The notes: generated by a model from the sequence alone, not told the origin. Shown: positions 25,171 to 34,317, numbered from the stretch's first letter. The stretch is DNA of 64,000 nucleotides from a virus (IMGVR_UViG_3300036806_000484:1-64000), one strand, 5' to 3'. Numbers and translations: made by a program.

Positions 25171-26247
25171 CTACTGCCCTCCGAACGTCACATTGAATCC
25201 TTCGCTGCGCATCTTGTCGCGAATCTGCTGTGGATTCAAGCCCTGAGTCTGGAGATCCATGGCGCGTCGCTGCGCCACTGCCGGGTCTGTCACGTCCGCG
25301 CGCGTCGACGTCGAACTCGGCTGAGTCATCTGGGGCCTCATCGTCGGCGCAACGGTCGTCGGTCTCACCGCCGGTGCCGGGGCGACTGGAGCGGCCGCGC
25401 TCGGCGCAGTCGCGGGAGCCGCGGTCGTATCGGCCGGAACGGTCTCATCTGCCTGGCCACCCGTAGCGATGCGGCCGATCGCCTTCACCCTGCCCCACAG
25501 CCCGGTCGGCTGAACGGTGGTCGGAACGACTGGTGGGGGCGTGACAGTGGGCGCGGCGGGTGCGGAGGGTGTCATTCTGCCGCCCTTCACCAGGTTGACT
25601 GTCTCGTCGTACATCTGGTCGTAACTGGTGCCATCCGGAACCGCCATCATCCGGCCGCCGACCATCTGCGTCTTCGTGTGTTGGTCGGTCACCATCCGCC
25701 ACGCCTGGGAGAATGTCGGCGCGCCGCGACCGCCGCCAGTACCGGTACCTGATCCGCGCCGGTTGTTGTATCCGGCCTGCGCGAGCGCCCGATCCGCCTC
25801 GTCCTGCCAGAGCTGGCGGCGCTGGTCGTCATCGAGGTTCGCGCGGTCCTGCGCGCCCTTCTTGAGTAGGAAGTCGGGATCTTGGTCGGGCCGAAGAATG
25901 TATCCCGACGCCGCGGGGCCCCCGATCGCGACGTAACGATCGTCTGGGTGTGCTGGCGTGCCTGGCGTCGTGGCGGTCGTCGTGAGATCCGCGCCCGCGC
26001 CGGCGTTGGCCATCTGATCGCGCGAGAGCGGCGTCGTCTCGGTGACGGCAGGCGTCGCGGCCACCACAGGCGGAGCGCCGACGCCGCCGCCGTGCAGCGC
26101 GGCGAATTCGGAGAACCTCGCGGCGTCCTGCTGCGCTTGGCGCGCGCGCGTCTCGGCGTCCTGCTGATCCTGACCGGCAATCTGGCCGATCCTGAACAGG
26201 CCGTTGCTCAACGCCAGTCCGGCACCAGCCCTCGCAAGGTTGTCCAT
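25171..26247 (-). CDS. Probable internal virion protein (358 aa)
   Basis: An N-terminal helical region (residues 1-50, Gln-rich) is followed by low-complexity Thr/Ala/Pro linkers and a conserved-looking block (about 95-225, with DDRYVAIGG and GYILRPDQDPDFLLKKGAQD). I do not recognise the family. Its position between other low-complexity virion genes and the giant polyvalent gene suggests an ejected internal protein. It ends in TAG, two bases before the proposed CTG start of the giant gene. Confidence 0.6.
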   Translation of the reverse strand: MDNLARAGAGLALSNGLFRIGQIAGQDQQDAETRARQAQQDAARFSEFAALHGGGVGAPPVVAATPAVTETTPLSRDQMANAGAGADLTTTATTPGTPAHPDDRYVAIGGPAASGYILRPDQDPDFLLKKGAQDRANLDDDQRRQLWQDEADRALAQAGYNNRRGSGTGTGGGRGAPTFSQAWRMVTDQHTKTQMVGGRMMAVPDGTSYDQMYDETVNLVKGGRMTPSAPAAPTVTPPPVVPTTVQPTGLWGRVKAIGRIATGGQADETVPADTTAAPATAPSAAAPVAPAPAVRPTTVAPTMRPQMTQPSSTSTRADVTDPAVAQRRAMDLQTQGLNPQQIRDKMRSEGFNVTFGGQ

Positions 26248-26250
26248 GGC

Positions 26251-27096
26251 CTAGTGGCCCGTCCGGCTGGATTCCCATGTCGCGAACGGTACGCGCGGCG
26301 TCAGCGCCTTCTTTGCGGCGGCCTGCTGGAGCGCCAGCTCCGCGTCCTGCGCCTGGCCCCGCTGCTCGGCCCCGTACATGCCGGCCGCGGTACCGGCCAT
26401 ACCCAGCGCCAGTTGCGGGTTCTTCGTGGCGAACCTGCCGATCGCGCTCGGCAAGCTCATGATCGTGCTGCCGAGGTTGGGCCCGGCGGCAGCCATCGCA
26501 GGCGCGGCGTCTTCCTCGCCCGTCGCGATCGTGGCTCCCGGACCGCCGCCCGGCATGACCGAGGATCCATCTCCCGGCACGCCCGAGCCACCGCCGATGA
26601 TGTCCTGCGCCGCGTGGGCCGCGCCGGCTGCGAGTCCACCACGAACGGCGCCGCCCACTACCGAGTGGTTCGTCACTCCGGTTCCGGCCTCGAGTCCACC
26701 CATCGCCGCCCCGGCGGCGATACCGCCGATGCCGGGAAGCAGCAGTCCAGCCGCAGCAGGCGCGAGTTCGGCCAGCGTGCCGCCATCCCAGTCCTTGTGG
26801 CTCTGAGTAGCTGTCTGGGACAGCGTGTTGAATCGATCCTGGTTGCCGGAGAGCAGTGCGCCAGCGGCGGCGCGCTCAGATGCTCGGCCGCCCTGCGAGC
26901 CGGAACTGTCCTGCGAGTTCCAGTTGATGTCGCCATTCCACCCAGGCACCTCTGTTCCGTGGGTCGTGCCTCCCTGGGAGATGGTGCGCAACGTCGCCAG
27001 CGACTGCGCGTCGCCGCGCGCCGCCAGCTGCTGGAGCGCGCTCATGACCGCCGGATTGCCCCCTGGATTCCGACTATGCTCGCCGAGAAGGCCCAT
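26251..27096 (-). CDS. Gly/Ala-rich probable internal virion (ejection) protein (281 aa)
   Basis: The central part (about residues 110-170) has glycine-zipper-like hydrophobic stretches (AGLLLPGIGGIAAGAAMGGL), typical of phage proteins that insert into or cross membranes during DNA ejection. The N-terminus is polar and the C-terminal 60 residues are helical. It is followed after three bases by the 358-residue gene. The function is inferred from composition and neighbours. Confidence 0.6.
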   Translation of the reverse strand: MGLLGEHSRNPGGNPAVMSALQQLAARGDAQSLATLRTISQGGTTHGTEVPGWNGDINWNSQDSSGSQGGRASERAAAGALLSGNQDRFNTLSQTATQSHKDWDGGTLAELAPAAAGLLLPGIGGIAAGAAMGGLEAGTGVTNHSVVGGAVRGGLAAGAAHAAQDIIGGGSGVPGDGSSVMPGGGPGATIATGEEDAAPAMAAAGPNLGSTIMSLPSAIGRFATKNPQLALGMAGTAAGMYGAEQRGQAQDAELALQQAAAKKALTPRVPFATWESSRTGH

Positions 27097-27111
27097 TGTC
27101 CCCGTCCCTTT

Positions 27112-28740
27112 TTACGCGGCCCGCGACTGGAGCCACTGGAGAATTTCGTTCTGGGTGGTCGGATCCAGCCCAGCCAACGTAGTGCTAAGACCAGCGATAT
27201 CCGAGCCCTGTGCACTTCCAGTCGGCAGCGGCGTCCCGGCTGGGTAATACTGCCCGCCGATCACCGTGCCCCCCGGAGGCGAGACGCCCCCACCGGACCC
27301 TGTCCCCGTACCGCCGCCCGTCGACTGACCGCTCGGTGTGCTGCCGGTCGGATTGCCGCCAGGCACGGTCGGTACGCCAGGCTGCGTGCCCGGCTGCGTG
27401 CCCGCGCCAGCGCCTCCGGTGCCAATCGCCCCGGTTCCCGGCGTGCCGGGAGCAGGCGCTCCGCCGCTGGTGATGCCGAGGTTCTGTTCCGCGAGCCACG
27501 TCTGGAAGTCGAGGTTGCCCTGATACTGGGTCTGCTGCTGGGCAAGCTGGCGATTCTGGTAATCCAGCTCGGCTTGGCGGTAGGCCTGATCCGCCGTCAT
27601 GCCCTGCTGCTGGAGATTCAGCGCCTCCTGCTTGAACTGCGCGTCTTCCGACAGCGCGGCGTAGCGGTAGGCGTTGTCCTGCGCCATCCCCTGAGCCTGA
27701 AGCGCCTGCGCCGCTTGCGTCAATTCCTTCGACTGCGCGAGCGAGGCCTGCTGGTACGCCGTGTTGGCGTCGAGGCCCTGCTGCTGGAGGTCCAGCGCGC
27801 GGTTCTGGAGCCCCGTGGTAACGGTGAACTGTGTGTCCTTGTCCTGGAGCGTCGCCGCAAACTGCTGATTCTGCATCAGCAAGGCGCTGCTCGAGAGAGC
27901 GTATTGCTGGGCGAACTGGCTCTGCTGCGCCGCAAACTGCTGCTCGTTGAGCCCCATCGTCGAGGCGAATTCCGTCTGGCGCTGCGAAAGGTCCGCAGCG
28001 GCTTGATTCGCCTGGTTGGAGACCTGCTGCTGCGCGATCGACTGCGTGCCGCCGAATTCCCGCTCCTGCTCGGCAAGTTTCGCGGCGTCCTGCGCGGACT
28101 GAGTGCGCGCCAGGCCGGACGTCTCACCCTCCTGCGCAGCCGCCAGCGCGTTCCCCGACGCGGCCGCATTACCGGACGCCTGGGCCTGCGCGATCTTATC
28201 GAGCAGCGTGGACTCGAAGTCACCCTTCGCGCGCTGCATCTCACCGGCGAGTTCTGTCCGCTGGTCTCCCTCGTAGCTGCTGCCCACCAGTCCGCGGCTG
28301 GACGCCCAATCAGAGATGCCGCGCTCGGCATCGGCCTGCGATTTGGCGAGGTCCGCGTCGCTCGCTGACCGCTCCGCCTGGACGGTGGTGCTGTTGTAGG
28401 CGTTCGGATTGTTCAGCCAATCGCCCGCGAAGCTCTGTATCTGCGACTCGAGGTCGCCGAGGTTCGGCGGCGGCGGCGGCGGAGCCGGTGGCGGCGGGGC
28501 GAAGCCCGTCGGGAGGTCGGTTGTCGGTGTGGTCGATGCCGGGGCAGCCGGCGCTGATGGCTGCGCACCGCTCGCCGAAGCGGTCGGCGCTTGGGCCGCC
28601 AACTGGTCCGCTGCCGTGGTGTCGGTGGAGGAATCAGCCGTGGCTGTCGGATCGGCACCGGTGGTAGCGGCCGTCTGCTGCTTCTTGAGCAGAGGGTCGT
28701 TGGGATCCACGGTCGGAGCAACGGGAGCGGTCATTGTCAC
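27112..28740 (-). CDS. Gln/Ala-rich repeat protein, probable internal virion protein (542 aa)
   Basis: Residues 1-100 are Ala/Pro/Thr-rich and include a run of prolines. Residues about 120-420 form a very long Gln-rich helix with short repeats of the type LDLQQQGLDANTAYQQA, AQALQAQGMAQDNAYRYA and LNLQQQGMTADQAYRQA. The tail is Gly/Thr/Pro-rich. Such proteins occur in the internal-core or ejection set of short-tailed phages. It overlaps the upstream gene by ATGA. No enzyme motif is seen. Confidence 0.6.
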   Translation of the reverse strand: MTMTAPVAPTVDPNDPLLKKQQTAATTGADPTATADSSTDTTAADQLAAQAPTASASGAQPSAPAAPASTTPTTDLPTGFAPPPPAPPPPPPNLGDLESQIQSFAGDWLNNPNAYNSTTVQAERSASDADLAKSQADAERGISDWASSRGLVGSSYEGDQRTELAGEMQRAKGDFESTLLDKIAQAQASGNAAASGNALAAAQEGETSGLARTQSAQDAAKLAEQEREFGGTQSIAQQQVSNQANQAAADLSQRQTEFASTMGLNEQQFAAQQSQFAQQYALSSSALLMQNQQFAATLQDKDTQFTVTTGLQNRALDLQQQGLDANTAYQQASLAQSKELTQAAQALQAQGMAQDNAYRYAALSEDAQFKQEALNLQQQGMTADQAYRQAELDYQNRQLAQQQTQYQGNLDFQTWLAEQNLGITSGGAPAPGTPGTGAIGTGGAGAGTQPGTQPGVPTVPGGNPTGSTPSGQSTGGGTGTGSGGGVSPPGGTVIGGQYYPAGTPLPTGSAQGSDIAGLSTTLAGLDPTTQNEILQWLQSRAA

Positions 28741-29156
28741 ACCCCTATGTCAATGAAGGCCATCCTGTCGGGACGACCGGACTGCCCATCGAAGTAGAGC
28801 TTGGCGCCAGCGCCATCGATCTGCACCGGGATCAGCCACACCCAGTACCGACCGTAGGGAAGCTCCGCCAGCGTCACGTCCTGTAGCCCGCCGGCGCGGC
28901 AATCCTGGTCGACCTCGGAAACAAAGTTCACCGGGTCGAACGTCCCGCCGCCCTTGCCGGGGTCGGTGTCCTGGACGTGGATGCGCACGTATGGCGTGCC
29001 GATCGCCGCCCGGAACCGGACATTCAGGTTGGTGCCATCATTGCGCCAGCCTACGAAGGTGGGCTCGATCTGGTCGAGCAGCGCGTTCAGCAGCGCCGCG
29101 ACCTGCGTGAGCCACAGATCGCCGCTCGGCGGCGCCCCCATCCGCGGCAGCGTCAC
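28737..29156 (-). CDS. Hypothetical virion-region protein (139 aa)
   Basis: This is a 139-residue, probably beta-rich protein (for example YVRIHVQDTDPGKGGG and YGRYWVWLIPVQIDGAG). It is coupled by ATGA to both neighbours, downstream of the beta-propeller tail protein. It is likely a minor structural component. I recognise no family. Confidence 0.6.
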   Translation of the reverse strand: MTLPRMGAPPSGDLWLTQVAALLNALLDQIEPTFVGWRNDGTNLNVRFRAAIGTPYVRIHVQDTDPGKGGGTFDPVNFVSEVDQDCRAGGLQDVTLAELPYGRYWVWLIPVQIDGAGAKLYFDGQSGRPDRMAFIDIGV

Positions 29157-30826
29157 TGCGTCGGCTCCCTCATCAACTCTGACGTCAGCCCGATCAGCGT
29201 CAGCTTGACGTCGTCGGTCGTGCGCACCTCGACGTGCGGCTCGTCCGCCACCAGATAGGTCGGGGCGGTGCTGCGCTGCGGGTCGTCGTCAATCGTGCCG
29301 GGGATGTTGATGGTGCGCTCTGGCGACCGCTTGAGGCCAGCGTGGCTCAGCACGGTCAGAACAGCAGGCGCAGTAGAGGTGGCGGCGACGTGGATCGCCC
29401 TGGCCCGCTTGCGCTGCCGGGGACGGCCAAGAAGGTATGGCCGCGACACCACGGTCATCTCGACCGGGACCCCGCCCGTACCGTCGGATAGCGTGTCGTC
29501 GTTGTTCACGCCGTAGTGCAGACGCACGAAGCCATCGTAGCCCAAGGAGTAGACCATCGATGGCCGCGCGGTGCCCGGCGCCACAAACAGCGTGGCCGGC
29601 AAAGCGTCATTGGTGACCGTCGAGAGATAGCCCGCTACTGAGGCGATGGAATCGCCGCCGCCCGATGCAGAGGCCAGGGAGAGGTAGCCAGCGGCGTCGC
29701 TCACCGCGTCCACGCCACTGGTACCCGCGTCGAGATAGCCGTCCGAGGCGCCAGACAGCAGGATGTCATCCGCTGTGCCCGGAAACCGATCGACCGAACT
29801 CGCAGATCGAGGCCCCGGCCGCTGCCACTGCACCTGCTGGAGCATGTTGATCACCAGGACCCGGTTATTTCTGATCCCGGTGGTCGAGAGCGCGAGGAAG
29901 TAATTCTGCTCGACCGTGTCGTAGGTCGCGCATGGCACGCCAGGGTTCGCGGCGATGAACGTCCAGTTGATGCTCTGAAGGAAGATCGGGACGTTCTTGG
30001 TGATCAGCACGATGCCGGACGCCGGCGTGTAATACTCGACGCCGCGCTTGCTGAGCCAGCAGGCCGCGTTATCGCCGATACCCACCACGGTACGGAAGGC
30101 GATGCAGCCCACCGACCTCGAGAAGCCCTCCGCGCCGACCGCGACCACCAGCGTCGCTTGGCCGTACCCGTCGATGTAGGAGGTCGAGTCCTCATCGTAG
30201 ACGAGCAGGTGCGGGCCAATCTGGAAAAGCCCCGTGGGCCTGTTGCCGCTGTTGGTCATCACCTGCACTGTGAGGCCGTCGGGAGAGGCCCAGAGTGTCT
30301 GGTCCCCAATCGCAGAGCCCTGCACGATCACACCGTTGTGGCCCGTGGCGTAGAGCCGGCTGTTGAATACAGCGATGAACTTCACGCCGCTGGGAGCGTT
30401 GGTGACGGTGCCCCACGTCGCGCCATCCCACTGGTAGATGACCGTGTCGCCGTTGGCCATAAACAGAAAGTTCGAGGCACCGACGCGCATCGTCGCAAAA
30501 CTGCAATAGTCCTCGTGCGTCACAGTCGCGATGTTCGCCCAGGTCGCGCCATTGTCGTCGCTCGCCCAGACATCGGTGCCGAATACGACGACCATCCAGT
30601 CCACGGCGCTTGCATCCCGGAAGTAGGCTCCGCCCCAGCCGGTGCCGGCCGTCAGAAAAGAGGGATGCGTTCGGATGGATCCCCACCGGCGGCGCAAAGA
30701 GCCGTCCGGCTGTACCCGCGCGTTGATGAGGTCCGACACGGCGTTCTTTGGCATAGCCGTCGGGGCAGCCCCGTCGACCGCCCCGAACGAAAAGTCCGCC
30801 GTGACCTCCGGAATGAGCTTGGCCAT
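29153..30826 (-). CDS. Tail/head-stabilisation beta-propeller protein (P22 gp10 / T7 gp12-like)
   Basis: The 557 residues form repeated beta-propeller blades with phrases such as KNAVSDLINARVQPDGSLRR, FNSRLYATGHNGVIVQGS and GPHLLVYDEDSTSYIDGYG. This blade pattern is typical of the tail-nozzle and head-stabilising proteins of podoviruses. It starts at ATG 30826 three bases after the upstream gene and overlaps the 139-residue gene by ATGA. The fold family is recognised from pattern; the precise role is inferred. Confidence 0.75.
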   Translation of the reverse strand: MAKLIPEVTADFSFGAVDGAAPTAMPKNAVSDLINARVQPDGSLRRRWGSIRTHPSFLTAGTGWGGAYFRDASAVDWMVVVFGTDVWASDDNGATWANIATVTHEDYCSFATMRVGASNFLFMANGDTVIYQWDGATWGTVTNAPSGVKFIAVFNSRLYATGHNGVIVQGSAIGDQTLWASPDGLTVQVMTNSGNRPTGLFQIGPHLLVYDEDSTSYIDGYGQATLVVAVGAEGFSRSVGCIAFRTVVGIGDNAACWLSKRGVEYYTPASGIVLITKNVPIFLQSINWTFIAANPGVPCATYDTVEQNYFLALSTTGIRNNRVLVINMLQQVQWQRPGPRSASSVDRFPGTADDILLSGASDGYLDAGTSGVDAVSDAAGYLSLASASGGGDSIASVAGYLSTVTNDALPATLFVAPGTARPSMVYSLGYDGFVRLHYGVNNDDTLSDGTGGVPVEMTVVSRPYLLGRPRQRKRARAIHVAATSTAPAVLTVLSHAGLKRSPERTINIPGTIDDDPQRSTAPTYLVADEPHVEVRTTDDVKLTLIGLTSELMREPTQ

Positions 30827-30828
30827 GA

Positions 30829-31269
30829 CTACGAGGTCGGGGCCTCGTCCACGGTGAACAGGTCGCCCAAATCGGCGATAACGGCACCGAGGGCCGCGCC
30901 GTTTCTCCAGCCATCCTGGCCGGACTCGGCGCTGGGTAGATCGGCCTGCTTCAGGGCAAACTCGATCGGCAGGGCAACATCGATCATGGCATCGTCTACT
31001 CCGCGCTGCGAGGCGTCGATGGCGAGCCTGAGAACCTGCTCCTGCATCGGCGTGAGCGACGCTCCCTCCGGCACCTCTTCCTGGTAGAGGGCAAGCGCGT
31101 TGGCGCTCTTCTTGGCCTCGAGCGGCTCCGCGAGAGGTGCCAGTAGGCGCAGCATCCGCGCGACCTTGAGGTCCGCGCCGAGGTTGGCCATGCGCCGGTT
31201 GCCCAGAATCTTGAGAGCACCGAACATCCGCTGGAGATCCGAGTTCTTCATCTGCATTGCCTTTGCCAT
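30829..31269 (-). CDS. Hypothetical protein (146 aa)
   Basis: This is a mostly helical 146-residue protein (MAKAMQMKNSDLQRMFGALK at the start). The ATG at 31269 has a GAGG site five bases upstream. The frame is open further, but that part overlaps the fibre-like gene and is rejected. It lies between fibre and propeller genes, so it is probably structural or an assembly factor. Unknown family. Confidence 0.6.
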   Translation of the reverse strand: MAKAMQMKNSDLQRMFGALKILGNRRMANLGADLKVARMLRLLAPLAEPLEAKKSANALALYQEEVPEGASLTPMQEQVLRLAIDASQRGVDDAMIDVALPIEFALKQADLPSAESGQDGWRNGAALGAVIADLGDLFTVDEAPTS

Positions 31270-31285
31270 CCCAACCTCGAAAGAA

Positions 31286-32131
31286 TTAGGCCCCGATGAG
31301 TCCGTGAGTCGTGATGTCTGCCTGAAGTTGCGCGACCCGACCGGCGAGTTGCGCGAGTGTAACGGTTCCGGTCGCATACGCGGTGGCCTTGTCGGGCGAT
31401 CCGGTCATCGCCGTGTAGCCGGTTACCCTAGCCCTCACGACCTGGGTGCCACCGATTTGGAAAGCACGGCCGTTATCAAGGTCGAGGTCTTCGTAAACCA
31501 CCATCTGTGCCGATCCTATGTTCTGGCGCATCACCCGGCTCCAGAGGGGCTGAGAAGCCCCCGCAGCGTCGGTTGTGAAGCAGACGAAATTGTTGTCATT
31601 CTGGGCGACGAAATATCCTTTCCCGCCACCCGTGTCGAGAAAGACGAGTTTCGCGTTGTTCTGGGGTCCGAAATCGTTATAGAACGTGAACGCAGCGCCG
31701 GCACCGAACGCCCTGAGTGTCGTGGCGCCCGTCGCGTCGGTCAGGCTGCCCCAGCAGTTGTTTCCGTCGTAGCCGAATAACACCTGGTACGTGGTCCCGG
31801 CCTGGGTGCCGAGAACTATCAGTGCGTTGACGTTAGCTGCTCCGACCGAGATGGTGGTACCCCCGCCAAAGCGCACCAACCCCAGCCCGGTATAGATGGC
31901 ATAGCAAGTACTACCGCCGATCGCCGACGCCCCGGCTGCGATAAGTCCGCCGGCGATCGTGAGGTTGCCGTTCAGGTCTAGCACCAGCCTCTTCGCGGCC
32001 CCGGTGCCGTCGTTCCACGCCTCGAGAAGCGAATCGTTAGGGGCCGTGCGTGGAGTGGCAAAGCCGAATATATGAGGGATATTCGCGCCGGCTCCCTGCT
32101 GAATAGATTTGATTCCATACAAGAGTGACAT
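31286..32131 (-). CDS. Tail-fibre-like protein (281 aa)
   Basis: The sequence is beta-rich with short hydrophobic repeats and fibre-type phrases (LVLDLNGNLTIAGGLIAAG, TTISVGAANVNALIVLG). It ends in a coiled-coil segment, LAQLAGRVAQLQADITTHG, as fibre trimerisation tails often do. It lies next to an HNH gene inserted on the opposite strand. It is probably a receptor-binding or decoration fibre. Confidence 0.65.
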   Translation of the reverse strand: MSLLYGIKSIQQGAGANIPHIFGFATPRTAPNDSLLEAWNDGTGAAKRLVLDLNGNLTIAGGLIAAGASAIGGSTCYAIYTGLGLVRFGGGTTISVGAANVNALIVLGTQAGTTYQVLFGYDGNNCWGSLTDATGATTLRAFGAGAAFTFYNDFGPQNNAKLVFLDTGGGKGYFVAQNDNNFVCFTTDAAGASQPLWSRVMRQNIGSAQMVVYEDLDLDNGRAFQIGGTQVVRARVTGYTAMTGSPDKATAYATGTVTLAQLAGRVAQLQADITTHGLIGA

Positions 32132-32171
32132 GGTGTCAGCGCCCCGTTTTGGTTAGATTGTGGGCGTGGAC

Positions 32172-32693
32172 ATGGCACGACTCCCAGCGCGATTCATCTC
32201 GAAGACCAGAGTCGACCGGACGACGGGGTGCTGGAAGTGGACCGGCACAATTCTCAGTCGCGGCTACGGTCAGTATTACGTCGGAGGAGGGCAGAAGAAC
32301 CGCATTCAACTCTTGGCGCATCGCTTTGCATACGAAGTTCTCATCGGGCCCATCCCGTCGGATCTCACCATCGACCACCTGTGTCGGAATCGGGCCTGCG
32401 TCAATCCGCTCCACATGGAGGTTGTCACTCGAGGCGAGAACGTACTGCGCGGCATCGGCACATCGGCTGTCAACAAGCGGAAGAAGAAGTGCATCCACGG
32501 TCACGCCTTTACTGACGCGAACACATACCGGCCGCCGGGCAACCCCAACCAGCGCATGTGCCGAGAGTGCCTGCGCGCCAGAGACAGGGCCAACAACGCG
32601 AAGCGGCGTGCCTACTTCCGCCGCTACCAACGCAGTGCGCGCGGCCGCGAAGTACAGCGCGCCTACCGCGAGCGAAAGAGAGCCAAGACCTAG
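32172..32693 (+). CDS. HNH homing-type endonuclease on the opposite strand
   Basis: The protein has the common phage HNH layout: GCWKWTGTILSRGYGQYYVG, LAHRFAYEVLIGPIPSDL, then TIDHLCRNRACVNPLHMEVV, then a CxxGH and CRECLRARDR zinc-binding tail. The start is ATG 32172, with GTG 32160 as an alternative. It is the only plus-strand gene within the structural block, which marks it as an insertion. It is probably a free-standing homing nuclease. It ends in TAG. Confidence 0.85.
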   Translation: MARLPARFISKTRVDRTTGCWKWTGTILSRGYGQYYVGGGQKNRIQLLAHRFAYEVLIGPIPSDLTIDHLCRNRACVNPLHMEVVTRGENVLRGIGTSAVNKRKKKCIHGHAFTDANTYRPPGNPNQRMCRECLRARDRANNAKRRAYFRRYQRSARGREVQRAYRERKRAKT

Positions 32694-32709
32694 CGACATC
32701 GCGTCTCTC

Positions 32710-33054
32710 CTACTTCATCAGCAGTTGAAGCGTGCGCGCGCCAGACTCTCCGTCTGCCGCGTCCGAGGAGAGCTCGATGTAGTTACAGCCCGCGATCGCA
32801 TCGGCGAACGTGCCGGTGATGCCCACGGTCGTTCCCTGCGCGACGACGATGTTCACCGGGGCGCCTGTGGCGTCGTACAGCGGCTGGTACGTGCCGCCGC
32901 GTGTCGGGGCGACCTTCACCTGGAGGTGGGTCCCGTCAAAGGTGGCCGGCAGGACTACCGTGAACATCGTGTAGTTGCCGCCGATCTCGATTTCCGAGGA
33001 GTCGGCGGCGCTCGAGGCGATCGTCGCGGTGCGAACAGCTGGCTGGATATACAT
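32710..33054 (-). CDS. Hypothetical virion-region protein (114 aa)
   Basis: This is a 114-residue beta-rich protein (IEIGGNYTMFTVVLPATFDG, VKVAPTRGGTYQPLYDATG), resembling small decoration proteins or neck proteins in composition. It starts at ATG 33054 behind TAAGGAG and ends in TAG. Unknown family; a structural role is inferred. Confidence 0.6.
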   Translation of the reverse strand: MYIQPAVRTATIASSAADSSEIEIGGNYTMFTVVLPATFDGTHLQVKVAPTRGGTYQPLYDATGAPVNIVVAQGTTVGITGTFADAIAGCNYIELSSDAADGESGARTLQLLMK

Positions 33055-33066
33055 GGCCTATTCTCC

Positions 33067-33198
33067 TTAGCGCCGGCGACGTCGGTCGCGGCGCCCGAAG
33101 CGTTCGTGGTCGGTGGTACTGGACGCGCCCCCACCGCCAGCGCCACCGAAATAGCCCTGACGGAAAAACTTCTGGGCAAAGAACCCCTGGCGGAACAT
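33067..33198 (-). CDS. 43-residue FRQGFF-type small phage protein
   Basis: The start MFRQGFFAQKFFRQGYFGGAGG resembles very short proteins with repeated F-x-F/GFF units that I know from phage structural operons. ATG 33198 overlaps the upstream stop (ATGA) and the TAA is followed by the ribosome site of the next gene. The tail is Arg-rich. Function unknown. Confidence 0.6.
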   Translation of the reverse strand: MFRQGFFAQKFFRQGYFGGAGGGGASSTTDHERFGRRDRRRRR

Positions 33199-34025
33199 CA
33201 GCTTGCGTCCCTCGTGACGGCGGTGCGATTGAAGCTGCCGTCGATGGTTGCGGTAAGCCTGTCCTTCGTGTCGTTGAAGTCCCGGTACTTCTCGGTGCCG
33301 GTGCCCGCTCCGGTGTTCTTGCTAAAGAGGGCAGAGGCCCCCAAACGGAACCATCCGCGGAGTGTGAGATTGGTCTCCACTCCCGCCGCACCGTCGAGGG
33401 CGCCGTCCAGGGCACCGGCCGCGCTCGACACCATGGTGGACTGAAAAGGCAGCGTCGAGACGCCCCGCGGAGCCGCGAACACCCGGACGAAAACGCCGAG
33501 CGAGGTCGCGGTCAGCGGCGAGTTCGGGAACAGCAGCGTGTCGTTGGCGGTGTTCGTGGTCGCGAGCTCCTCGATGAAGACCTCGCCGATCCCGTCCACC
33601 ATCACCCAGTTTCCCACGGTGATGCCCGCGAAGCGTCCGGCCGGCATGACGATCTGCACGGTGTTGCTGCCGGTCGCGGCAACGCCAGCCTGCTTGATGC
33701 CCTCGTTGTTCAGCCTGGTGTTGAAGGTGATAACGACCTCACCGACGACTGAACTGCCGCCGACCGTTCCGGTCGTGATCGTGGCGCCGAAATCCTCGCT
33801 GAACGGGTAGGTCGTGGCATCGGTCATGTCGATCGCCAACCGATTGTAGCCCGTGACGCCATCGTAATCGACCACCAGCGTCACGCCGGTCGTGAACTGC
33901 GTCACGCCGCCCGCGCCGCTGTAGACGCTGATGGCTGGCGTGCCCGAGAGCGTGGCCGGCACCCCGGCTGCCCGGCAGGTGAACCAGTGGTAGTGGGTGC
34001 GGCCCGGAATCCGTCTGACGCTCAT
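33198..34025 (-). CDS. Hypothetical virion/tail protein (275 aa)
   Basis: This is a beta-rich 275-residue protein (SVYSGAGGVTQFTTGVTLVV, AGRFAGITVGNWVMVDGIGE) without a recognisable motif. It is coupled by ATGA to both neighbours in the tail and fibre region. It is probably a structural or decoration protein; this rests on context. Confidence 0.6.
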   Translation of the reverse strand: MSVRRIPGRTHYHWFTCRAAGVPATLSGTPAISVYSGAGGVTQFTTGVTLVVDYDGVTGYNRLAIDMTDATTYPFSEDFGATITTGTVGGSSVVGEVVITFNTRLNNEGIKQAGVAATGSNTVQIVMPAGRFAGITVGNWVMVDGIGEVFIEELATTNTANDTLLFPNSPLTATSLGVFVRVFAAPRGVSTLPFQSTMVSSAAGALDGALDGAAGVETNLTLRGWFRLGASALFSKNTGAGTGTEKYRDFNDTKDRLTATIDGSFNRTAVTRDAS

Positions 34026-34306
34026 GCGTCACCTCGCGAGGAGATAGTGGGCTCCCCCATCGGCTCGGGGCGCAGGCGTTCGGCCAGTGTGTCTGTGATC
34101 TCGTGCGCCTCGAGCTCGCGAAGCCGATTCACCTTGCCGGCCATCGCGCCGGGGTGCTTGGCGAGGACCCGCGTCACCGCGTCGTCCTCGTTGGCCGCGC
34201 GGACGTGGTGGAGGACCGTGAGTTTCGAGGGGTCCGAGGCCGGCGTGCTGCGCGCCGACAGAACCTCGACCTCGAAGACGGCGACGGGATCGGTGCTGGT
34301 GTCCAT
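34022..34306 (-). CDS. Hypothetical protein (94 aa)
   Basis: This is a 94-residue protein with the pattern VFEVEVLSAR ... AANEDDAVTRVLAKHPGA, resembling small phage proteins with a single beta-alpha unit. It overlaps the 275-residue gene by ATGA. Function unknown. Confidence 0.6.
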   Translation of the reverse strand: MDTSTDPVAVFEVEVLSARSTPASDPSKLTVLHHVRAANEDDAVTRVLAKHPGAMAGKVNRLRELEAHEITDTLAERLRPEPMGEPTISSRGDA

Positions 34307-34317
34307 TGTATTGCTCC

